DNA from: an uncultured Mollicutes bacterium
GTDB taxonomy: Bacteria; Bacillota_I; Bacilli_A; RFN20; CAG-826
Reading direction: 5' to 3'
Assembly: GCA_900540385.1 (NCBI GenBank)
Contig: UQFY01000002.1
Coordinates: 75,173 to 139,172, forward strand
Length of the DNA: 64,000 bases
Positions 57,586 to 64,000 of the stretch are shown piece after piece. The position numbers and the translations under genes were made by a program. The notes under the pieces were generated by a model that did no database searches, had not been told where the DNA came from, and saw only the letters and a list, made by a program, of their open reading frames with translations. Positions within the stretch are counted from its first letter, which is position 1; the number at the start of each line of letters is the position of its first letter.

Positions 57586-58992
57586 ATGCCAGAACTTCCT
57601 GAAGTAGAAACTATTGTTCGTTATTTAAATGAGTATCTTCCCGGAAAAAAGATAAAGGATATTCGTATATTTCGGGAAAAGAATGTCCTGAGTGGCGCTC
57701 TTTCTTTCCAAAAAGAACTTGTTGGCGAATCTTTTTTAAAGGTTACTCGCCGTGCAAAATTCCTTATTTTTCATCTTAGTAATGACAAAGTGGTCATTGC
57801 CCATCTTCGTATGGAAGGGAAATATTATTTTGAAGAAAAAGATCTTTCTCAAAAGAAACACGATATCTTGATTTATGATTTCGTGGATGGAAGCTCCTTG
57901 CATTATAACGATGTAAGAACTTTCGGAACCTTAGAGTTATCCAATGAAAAGGAATATCTTCAAGTTTCCTCTCTTTCTTCTTTAGGAAAAGAGCCTTTTT
58001 CCATATCTTCCGAAGAGTTTTTCTCTCTTCTTCAGAAAAAAGGAAAACATCCGATTAAACAAGCTCTATTAGATCAAAACTTAATCGTGGGAATCGGGAA
58101 CATCTACGCTTCAGAAATACTTTTTGCCAGCAAGATGAATCCAAGAACCCCTTGCGAAGATATTTCTTTAGAAAAAAGTGGTCTTCTACTCAAAGAGACA
58201 AAACGTATCCTCTCGGAAGCAATCGCTCTAGGCGGTTCCACTATTCGAAGCTATCATCCAAAAGAAGGCGTCTCGGGAAAGATGCAAAATAAACTTCAGG
58301 TATATGGACAAGAAAATAAGCCATGCCCTCAATGTGGAACGCCTATTCGTAGAGTCTTTATGAATGGCAGAAGCACCTTTTATTGCCCTCTTTGTCAAAA
58401 AGAGGAGGGACATGGCATCATTATCGGTGTAACAGGTCCTATTGCAAGCGGTAAAAGCACGGTAACATCGTATCTTTTCGAAAAAGGTTTTATCGATTTA
58501 GATTCGGATAGATACGCCCATGAGTCTTATGAAGATAAGGATGTTAAAAAGAGATTAAAAGAAAGCTTCCCAAGGGCATTTTCTAAAGGGCACCTAGACC
58601 GTAAAAAATTGCTTCAAATCGTTTCAAAAGATGAAGAAAAGATGCATATCCTAAATTCCATCATTCATCCTTACGTTTATAAGCGTACGGAAGAGGAAAT
58701 AAGAAGACATCCTGAAAAGAATTTCGTCATTGATATGCCTCTTCTTTTAACGTCGCCTTTCTTAAATCGTTGTGATTTCATCATTGGGGTGAACGCTCCT
58801 ATCGAAATGAGGAAAGAAAGACTCCAAAAACGTGGAGTGGATGTAGAAAAAGCGTTGGAGCTGAATTCTTCTTTCCCTCTGAAAGAATTAAAAAAAGCTG
58901 CCACGGTTTATCTAGAAACCACCGGCAGCAAAGAAGAAAGTAGAAAAATACTTGATTCCTATCCTTTCTTAACGGGAAGCAAAATTCTCTAA
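57586..58992 (+). CDS. mutM-coaE: Fusion of DNA glycosylase MutM and dephospho-CoA kinase
   Basis: This 468-residue single ORF joins two enzymes. Residues 1-273 or so are formamidopyrimidine-DNA glycosylase: PELPEVETIVRYL at the N-terminus with catalytic Pro/Glu, and a zinc finger with C247, C250, C267 and C270. Residues 278-468 are dephospho-CoA kinase: GVTGPIASGKSTV (P-loop 284-292), DLDSDRYAHE, HPYVYKRTEEEIRRHP and IDMPLL. The two genes are neighbours in Bacillus but separate there. There is no stop codon or frameshift in the junction. It overlaps the convergent dnaI by 24 bp. Confidence 0.94.
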   Translation: MPELPEVETIVRYLNEYLPGKKIKDIRIFREKNVLSGALSFQKELVGESFLKVTRRAKFLIFHLSNDKVVIAHLRMEGKYYFEEKDLSQKKHDILIYDFVDGSSLHYNDVRTFGTLELSNEKEYLQVSSLSSLGKEPFSISSEEFFSLLQKKGKHPIKQALLDQNLIVGIGNIYASEILFASKMNPRTPCEDISLEKSGLLLKETKRILSEAIALGGSTIRSYHPKEGVSGKMQNKLQVYGQENKPCPQCGTPIRRVFMNGRSTFYCPLCQKEEGHGIIIGVTGPIASGKSTVTSYLFEKGFIDLDSDRYAHESYEDKDVKKRLKESFPRAFSKGHLDRKKLLQIVSKDEEKMHILNSIIHPYVYKRTEEEIRRHPEKNFVIDMPLLLTSPFLNRCDFIIGVNAPIEMRKERLQKRGVDVEKALELNSSFPLKELKKAATVYLETTGSKEESRKILDSYPFLTGSKIL

Positions 58993-59856
58993 ACCTCTTT
59001 CAAGATGGTATTCCCCTTCTTCGGGTTTGAGATTATCACGAATAATATCCACTAATTTTCTAGCAAGGATATTTGCACCATAACGTATGTTATAGAGCTG
59101 CTCCACTTCAGAAAGAGAATAATCCGAAGCAAACAAGGTAATCTTGCGTTTTTTGGAGCGTTCCGTTAATAAAGGAATGACGATTTGGTCACGAACGTAA
59201 TCAGATTTGAATTCAGAGCCGAAATCATCAATAGCTAAAAAGTCTAAAGAAGAGAGCTCTTGCATCGTTTGATCAAATTTCATTTTGTCTTTGATCGCCA
59301 AGCCTTTCAGTTCATCGAAACGTTTGTTTGCGTTTATGAATGCGACCTTTTTCCCTTTTCTAGCCTGATCATTCAAGAAGGCGGCTAAAGCAAAGCTTTT
59401 TCCCGCTCCTAAAGGACCATAGGCATAGAACCAGTTCTGATAGGCTCCTTTTAAAGAAAGAGCGATATGTTTCTTAAATTCTTTTTCTCTCACCGTGCGG
59501 AAAGATTTCAAAGAAGAAGCGAGCCAATCATCAGGAAAATCTCTAAGATAATAGTTTTCTAAGAGACGTCTTTCTTCTTTTGTGGTCTCCGTTTCTTCAT
59601 AATGGCATGTAAGTTTTCCCGCGTCGGAGATTTCTAAAACCATTTTAAGGGTGTTAGGGTCTTTTTTAACTTCTTTTTGATTGTCTTGATAGGTTGCTAA
59701 AAGTGGCAAATAAGAAGGGATTTCTTCATCCTGAATGCCTAATTCATGAAGAATATCCATCAAAGATTTGTCGTTTGTGATGTCTTTTAAAAGAGAATTC
59801 ACCCTATCTTGATCAGGGAGAAAGCCTAAAGCGTTCATTTTTTTAAGTTCTTCCAT
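58969..59856 (-). CDS. dnaI: Primosomal helicase loader DnaI
   Basis: DnaI loads the replicative helicase onto DNA. The 295-residue protein has an N-terminal helicase-binding part and an AAA+ domain with Walker A GPLGAGKSF, Walker B FLAIDDFGSE and a late arginine-containing NIRYGANILARKLVDIIR. It follows dnaB by 11 nt with AAGGAGA upstream, as in the Bacillus dnaB-dnaI operon. Its 3' end lies inside the mutM-coaE coding region. Confidence 0.94.
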   Translation of the reverse strand: MEELKKMNALGFLPDQDRVNSLLKDITNDKSLMDILHELGIQDEEIPSYLPLLATYQDNQKEVKKDPNTLKMVLEISDAGKLTCHYEETETTKEERRLLENYYLRDFPDDWLASSLKSFRTVREKEFKKHIALSLKGAYQNWFYAYGPLGAGKSFALAAFLNDQARKGKKVAFINANKRFDELKGLAIKDKMKFDQTMQELSSLDFLAIDDFGSEFKSDYVRDQIVIPLLTERSKKRKITLFASDYSLSEVEQLYNIRYGANILARKLVDIIRDNLKPEEGEYHLERGLENFASR

Positions 59857-59867
59857 TTTGTTCTCCT

Positions 59868-61166
59868 TTATAAGTTATCTAATATAGCGTCATAATCTTC
59901 CTCTTCTTCTGAAACAGGTTTTTCTTCTTTTGGTGGAAGAGACTGTTTTGGAGGAAGAGATTTTTTTGGAAGAGAAGACGATTGTTTTTTAAAGGTTGGT
60001 TTATTGCTTGTTGTCGTTTGAGGATTCCGTGATTTTTTAACATTGCGTTCAAGATAATTCAACGCGTCTAAAGCCGTTTCCACTCCTTGACGGACCAAAG
60101 TGGCGGCAAGCCCTTCTACATAGGAAGGGACAAGAGCGTTGTCATTGATTTTTAGAACATGGAAAATGAGAGCGTTCGTTACATTCTCAGGCAAGCCCAT
60201 TTCCACTACCAAAGTATTAATCAGTTTTAAATCATTCTGCGCTGGCTTGCCACCTTTTTGAAGAAGGGTAAGGAAATCAACGGAATTCATAGAATCCATG
60301 GCGCGAATAACGGTAGCCACTCCACTTTCGCCATGTATTTCGCTTGGCTTTCCCGCTTTTCTTCGAAGGTATTCATGAGTGTCATTATCCATGCAAAGTT
60401 TCTCTAAAGCGTGGAAATCCACTCTTGAGCCATACTCTTTGTTCATATCGAAAACATTTCTTGAAGAAAGAAGGAATGAAGCCATCGTTTCTTCGTCAAA
60501 TGCATATAAGCTTGCGTAACGAGCAATCCTTACATATTCCGTCTTAGCAAGAATGTTCTCTTGGAAAGATGGACGTTCTTCTTTCATTTTGTTTAAGAAT
60601 TTTCTCTTATCAAAATAAAGACTGATGGCCGGGCATCTCTTTCCCGCCAAAGAATTTTTCGAAGACAAAGATAAATATAGTTTTCCACTCATATCCAATT
60701 GGAATTGGTCCATGAACTTCTTAGAAAAATCCTTATATCCTTCAGGCAAAGGAGATAAAGCGTATTTCTTTTGAAGAGAGAGAACGTATTCTTCATTTGT
60801 AAAACGAATTAAAGTCCCGCTTAAAAGCTCATTCGACAGGAATTCTTCTGGAGAACGAGGAGAATAAAGAGCGAAACTAAAGGAATTGGATTCACTCTTT
60901 TCGAGGAAATAAGTCTTAATAAGGCCTATGGCTTCTAAACCTTCTAAGGAAGAAAAGAAATCTCCTTCAGAAACTTGATAATGAAGGTAGAAAGAAGAGA
61001 AAGGTTTGTTTTCTTCCCCTGCTTCATTTCTTAAAGCAAGATAAACTCCGATTGCCTTTAAAGAAAGAATCGGCGCATAAAAATCCAATAAATAAGCATC
61101 GTCCTCAAAGGAGTAGGAGCTCTCTTTCAATACGTTGTAACTATCTGTTGGCTTTGCTTCTTTCAT
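59868..61166 (-). CDS. dnaB: Replication initiation and membrane attachment protein DnaB (DnaD-like)
   Basis: This 432-residue protein resembles the Bacillus DnaB primosome protein that works with DnaD and DnaI. The N-terminal winged-helix-like part (FYAPILSLKAIGVYLALRNEAGE...) and the later DnaD-type region (VTNALIFHVLKINDNALVPSYVEGLAATLVRQGVETALDALNYLER) are visible. The C-terminus is a basic, Pro/Ser-rich linker. It has no Walker motifs, so it is not the helicase. An extended -10 box lies 9 nt before the ATG. Confidence 0.9.
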   Translation of the reverse strand: MKEAKPTDSYNVLKESSYSFEDDAYLLDFYAPILSLKAIGVYLALRNEAGEENKPFSSFYLHYQVSEGDFFSSLEGLEAIGLIKTYFLEKSESNSFSFALYSPRSPEEFLSNELLSGTLIRFTNEEYVLSLQKKYALSPLPEGYKDFSKKFMDQFQLDMSGKLYLSLSSKNSLAGKRCPAISLYFDKRKFLNKMKEERPSFQENILAKTEYVRIARYASLYAFDEETMASFLLSSRNVFDMNKEYGSRVDFHALEKLCMDNDTHEYLRRKAGKPSEIHGESGVATVIRAMDSMNSVDFLTLLQKGGKPAQNDLKLINTLVVEMGLPENVTNALIFHVLKINDNALVPSYVEGLAATLVRQGVETALDALNYLERNVKKSRNPQTTTSNKPTFKKQSSSLPKKSLPPKQSLPPKEEKPVSEEEEDYDAILDNL

Positions 61167-61175
61167 AATATTCCT

Positions 61176-61184
61176 ATTTTAGCA
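61176..61184 (-). promoter_or_regulatory. Extended -10 promoter of dnaB-dnaI
   Basis: Minus-strand TGCTAAAAT (TAAAAT at 61176-61181), 9 nt before the ATG. The leader would be about 2-3 nt. Confidence 0.55.
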
Positions 61185-61238
61185 TTTCTTTTTGTTTGAT
61201 TATACATTTTCCTTCGATAAAATCTAATCTTTTTAAGA

Positions 61239-61374
61239 TTTTCCACAATAAGAAATCAATAAAAAGATGCGATACGATGTGGAAAAAAAGAGTTTTCTTC
61301 ACACTAGAAATAAAGTTTTCCACATCTTTTGAAAGCCTTTTCTTAGAAGAAAAAGACGATTTTTATTATCCATT
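61239..61374. promoter_or_regulatory. Cluster of DnaA boxes between dnaB and pfkA
   Basis: TTTTCCACA occurs at 61239-61247 (plus), 61278-61286 (minus) and 61316-61324 (plus), each one mismatch from TTATCCACA, and TTATCCATT lies at 61366-61374. No other gene lies in this 250-bp AT-rich gap. It may regulate dnaB-dnaI or act as a DnaA-titration site; a replication origin is less likely without dnaA or dnaN. Confidence 0.65.
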
Positions 61375-61388
61375 GTGCAGGGTAAGTT

Positions 61389-61394
61389 TATAAT
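61389..61394 (+). promoter_or_regulatory. -10 box of pfkA-pyk
   Basis: TATAAT about 22 nt before the pfkA ATG. GAAGG (61404-61408) is the ribosome site. No clear -35 box. Confidence 0.5.
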
Positions 61395-61416
61395 CTAAGC
61401 GTTGAAGGTTGGCAAA

Positions 61417-62385
61417 ATGATTAAAAAAATCGGAATACTAACATCAGGCGGCGACGCTCCAGGAATGAACCCCGCCATCCGTTCTGTCGTCAGAACTGGA
61501 CTCTCTTATGGCTTGGAGGTTTATGGAATCTACAATGGCTATAAAGGGTTAATTAACGAAGAAATTGTCCCTATGGATCGTTCTTCGGTTTCGGATATCG
61601 TCAATCTTGGCGGTACGATTCTTAAAACGGCTAGATTGCCTGAGTTTAAGAATCTCGAAGTCCAAAAGAAGGCGGTCGAGATTCTTCGAAAAAGAGGAAT
61701 TGAAGCCTTGGTCGTCATTGGTGGAGACGGCTCCTATCGTGGAGCGCTAGATCTTACGAAATTAGGAATCAATTGCATCGGTCTTCCAGGAACCATCGAT
61801 AACGACATTGCTTCAACGGATTTCACCATTGGCTTCGATACGGCACTAAATACCATTATTGATGCCGTTGACAAAATCCGTGATACGACCGAATCTCATT
61901 CTCGTTGTTCCATTATTGAAGTAATGGGCAACCACTGTGGCGATCTTGCTTTGTATTCAGGCATAGCTGAAGGTGCAGAAATCATCATTACTCCTGACTT
62001 TAGGATGAGTAACGAAGAGGTCTTCTCCGCATTACGAAAGATGAGGGAGAAAGATTCCAACAAACGTGCCATCATGATTGTTTCGGAAAAGATTTATCCT
62101 GACGTTCATGAATTCGCCAAAGAGATTGAAGCAAATACTGGCTTCAATACGAGAGCCACTGTTCTTGGTTACATTCAAAGAGGTGGCGCGCCTTCTGCAA
62201 ATGACCGTGTCTTAGCGGGAAGAATGGGCTCTTATGCCGTTGACCTTCTCGTTAATGGAAAAGGTGGCAGATGCGTAGGAATTCGTGGCATCAATTTGGT
62301 CGATTACGATATTAATGAAGCTTTGAAAATGGAACGCAATCCTCATAAAAACATGATTGAGCTCATCAAGAAAACGAATAAATAA
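61417..62385 (+). CDS. pfkA: ATP-dependent 6-phosphofructokinase
   Basis: PfkA is the committed step of glycolysis. The 322-residue protein has the ATP site ILTSGGDAPGMNPAIRSVVR, GGDGSYRGA, the catalytic PGTIDNDIASTDFTIGFDTA and the substrate motif IEVMGNHCGDLAL. A TTG at 61402 is an alternative start, but the ATG at 61417 matches the family N-terminus (IKKIGILTSGG) and has GAAGG upstream. pyk follows after 15 nt, giving a glycolysis operon as in Bacillus. Confidence 0.96.
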   Translation: MIKKIGILTSGGDAPGMNPAIRSVVRTGLSYGLEVYGIYNGYKGLINEEIVPMDRSSVSDIVNLGGTILKTARLPEFKNLEVQKKAVEILRKRGIEALVVIGGDGSYRGALDLTKLGINCIGLPGTIDNDIASTDFTIGFDTALNTIIDAVDKIRDTTESHSRCSIIEVMGNHCGDLALYSGIAEGAEIIITPDFRMSNEEVFSALRKMREKDSNKRAIMIVSEKIYPDVHEFAKEIEANTGFNTRATVLGYIQRGGAPSANDRVLAGRMGSYAVDLLVNGKGGRCVGIRGINLVDYDINEALKMERNPHKNMIELIKKTNK

Positions 62386-62400
62386 CAAGGAGATAGAAAT

Positions 62401-63852
62401 ATGTTTAATATGAAAAAAACAAAAATCGTTTGTACGATTGGACCAGCCTCCGATAACGAAGAGATGATGTATAAGCTCTTCCAAGCCGGAATGAACGTTG
62501 TGAGAACAAATTTCTCCCATGGCACCCACGAAGAACAATTAAGGAAATTAGAAATCGCCCGTTCTTTTGAAAAGAAATATGGCATCTATATTCCTGTGGC
62601 ACTTGATACAAAAGGACCAGAAATCCGTACCGGTATGATGGAAGGAGGAAAAGTCATTGTCAAAAAAGGACAAATCCTTCGTATTACCGCCGAAAAAATT
62701 CTTGGCACTGCCGAAAAATTCACCTGTTCCTATGCAGGCTTATATGATGATGTTGCAGTCGGCCACACCATTCTTGTCGATGATGGAAACCTTCTTTTGA
62801 AAGTTATCGAAAAAGACGAAAAGAATCGCGAACTTGTCGTTGAAGCTCAAAATAATCACTGGATTGCCGATCAAAAAGGCATGAATATTCCAGATGATGA
62901 TTTGTCTATCCCATTTATTTCTGAACAAGATGAAAAAGATTTAAAGTTTGGTGTCGAAAACGATGTCGATGCAATCTTTGCCTCTTTCGTTCGCCGTCCT
63001 GAAGATATTCGTGATATGCGTAAAGTTCTTGCTAAATATGGCAATCCAAACATCCCTATCTTTGCAAAAATCGAAAACCCAGAAGGTGTTAGAAAGATTG
63101 AAGAAATCGTCAAAGAAGCCGATGGCGTTATGGTTGCTAGAGGCGATTTAGGCGATGAAATTCCACCAGAGCAAGTACCACTCGTCCAACGTCGAATCAT
63201 CAAACTTTGCCGTCAAGCTGGTAAACCAGTTATCACCGCGACCCAAATGCTTGATTCTATGACCACTCACCCACGTCCGACACGTGCTGAAGTTTCTGAC
63301 GTCGCCACCGCCATCGATGAATCTAGCGATTGCGTCATGCTTTCAGGAGAATCCGCTTCTGGACAATATCCAGTTGAAGCCGTTTCTATGCAAACTGCTA
63401 TCGCCCGTGCTATGGAAAGTGAACTTCCATACGAAAATATGGCTAAGGAAGCATACGATTGCTCCGATCATACGGTTAATGACGCTATTGCAAACTCCAT
63501 TGCCAATACCGCTTTGCTTATCAACGCTCAATTAATTTTCAATTTCACCCAAACAGGAAAGAGCACCAAGCGTATTTCTAAAGCTCGTCCATGCTGCCCA
63601 ATCATTTCAATCACCAACAACCGTAAAGTTGCCTTGGAAAGTGGCTGGCTTTGGGGCGTTTATGCTCACTTAATTTCCACCACTATGCCTGATTTCATCG
63701 AAGAAATGGAAGCAATCGCCTTAAAGATCGCCCGTGACCTCGGTGTAAAGGAAGGAAGCCGTATTATCATCGCTGGTGGCACTCCTACAGGCGCTGGAAA
63801 AACAAACTTCATGCGTATTGTGACCACCCCTGTTATTTCTAACATTGACTAA
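62401..63852 (+). CDS. pyk: Pyruvate kinase
   Basis: Pyruvate kinase makes pyruvate and ATP from phosphoenolpyruvate. The 483-residue protein has TKIVCTIGPAS, VVRTNFSHG, ALDTKGPEIRTG, the catalytic IFAKIENPEGVRKIEEI, VARGDLGDEIP and TATQMLDSMTTHPRPTRAEVSDVATA. AAGGAG lies 8 nt before the ATG. The extra PEP-utiliser domain of Bacillus Pyk is absent, so the C-terminus ends with the normal regulatory domain. Confidence 0.97.
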   Translation: MFNMKKTKIVCTIGPASDNEEMMYKLFQAGMNVVRTNFSHGTHEEQLRKLEIARSFEKKYGIYIPVALDTKGPEIRTGMMEGGKVIVKKGQILRITAEKILGTAEKFTCSYAGLYDDVAVGHTILVDDGNLLLKVIEKDEKNRELVVEAQNNHWIADQKGMNIPDDDLSIPFISEQDEKDLKFGVENDVDAIFASFVRRPEDIRDMRKVLAKYGNPNIPIFAKIENPEGVRKIEEIVKEADGVMVARGDLGDEIPPEQVPLVQRRIIKLCRQAGKPVITATQMLDSMTTHPRPTRAEVSDVATAIDESSDCVMLSGESASGQYPVEAVSMQTAIARAMESELPYENMAKEAYDCSDHTVNDAIANSIANTALLINAQLIFNFTQTGKSTKRISKARPCCPIISITNNRKVALESGWLWGVYAHLISTTMPDFIEEMEAIALKIARDLGVKEGSRIIIAGGTPTGAGKTNFMRIVTTPVISNID

Positions 63853-63867
63853 TCATTAACAAGCAAA

Positions 63868-63891
63868 AGCTCGCTTCGGCGGGCTTTTTTC
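63868..63891 (+). terminator. Terminator of pfkA-pyk
   Basis: AGCTCGC-TTCG-GCGGGCT followed by TTTTT, with a stable TTCG loop. Confidence 0.92.
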
Positions 63892-64000
63892 TTTGCTTTT
63901 TTATATTTGCTATTTTTTTCCGTGAATTCTTAAACTAAATTCCGTTTTTTCTAATTTCATCCTTTTTATCGAACTAAATTCCACATTTTTCCATAAAAAC
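63892..64000. other. AT-rich non-coding end of window with a repeated 11-mer
   Basis: No ORF or RNA gene is visible. AACTAAATTCC occurs at 63933-63943 and 63972-63982 (39 bp apart). This could be the edge of a longer repeat beyond the window. Confidence 0.4.

Noticed and set aside
61239..61374. Replication origin
   Set aside because: DnaA boxes are present, but dnaA, dnaN and a clear AT-rich unwinding repeat set are not, and the gap sits between dnaB and pfkA. A regulatory cluster is more likely.
1..64000. CRISPR array, prophage or secretion/defence island
   Set aside because: No regularly spaced repeats, phage structural genes, integrases or restriction genes were seen; most genes are housekeeping.
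1..64000. UGA read as tryptophan (Mycoplasma code)
   Set aside because: TGA ends many genes at the expected length and Trp positions in conserved motifs are encoded by TGG.

Overview
This is a chromosomal window from an AT-rich member of the Bacillota, most likely a relative of Erysipelotrichia, RF39 or the wall-less Izemoplasma/Acholeplasma branch. TGA is used as a stop (for example at rnhC, dnaE and the lipoprotein gene), so it does not use the Mycoplasma genetic code. Several features still resemble Mollicutes: a stripped-down division cluster (mraZ-rsmH-small membrane protein-ftsA-ftsZ, with no mur genes between), a CIRCE operator over the lon promoter, and many genes that appear to start without an mRNA leader. 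There is no prophage, CRISPR array or complete insertion sequence. The only mobile-looking DNA is one 267-bp inverted-repeat element.

Layout. 1-8.3 kb (minus strand): valS with a T-box leader, an alkaline-phosphatase-fold phosphodiesterase, engB, lon and tig. 8.4-13.4 kb: a TPR-like protein, a lipoprotein, a HAD phosphatase and an SPFH/zinc-ribbon pair. 13.7-23.4 kb: tRNA-Arg(TCT), uvrC, mutS2, rnhC, then ileS-lspA-rluD under an Ile T-box. 23.4-27.6 kb: the compact dcw cluster. 27.7-33.3 kb: pheS-pheT under a Phe T-box with a DUF177 gene, an rRNA methyltransferase and a YgjP-like metallopeptidase. 33.4-42.2 kb: a DUF523 protein with a long disordered tail, the inverted-repeat element, a sugar-ABC ATPase, a PucR-like regulator, a GH13 glucosidase and a heterodimeric ABC exporter. 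42.2-49 kb: glycogen phosphorylase and branching enzyme, acetate kinase and a DHH phosphoesterase. 49-61.4 kb: two unknown proteins, exonuclease III, dnaE, polA, a mutM-coaE fusion, and the helicase-loading pair dnaB-dnaI. 61.4-64 kb: pfkA-pyk.

The genes fit a fermentative, glycogen-using bacterium: glycogen or oligosaccharide breakdown (glgP, glgB, GH13 enzyme, MsmX-type ATPase) feeds glycolysis (pfkA, pyk) and acetate production (ackA). Replication and repair genes are concentrated at 13-18 and 51-61 kb.

Main observations. (1) About eleven genes have a -10 box, often of the extended TGn type, 5-8 nt upstream of an ATG with no Shine-Dalgarno sequence, which predicts widespread leaderless transcripts. 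Other genes in the same window have strong Shine-Dalgarno leaders. (2) A 267-bp element with perfect 25-bp terminal inverted repeats and an 8-bp target duplication sits exactly in the loop of the terminator of the sugar-ABC ATPase gene. (3) A hairpin separates the Shine-Dalgarno sequence from the start codon of that same ATPase gene. (4) FtsZ has a Lys in its tubulin signature motif. (5) A DnaA-box cluster lies between dnaB and pfkA.
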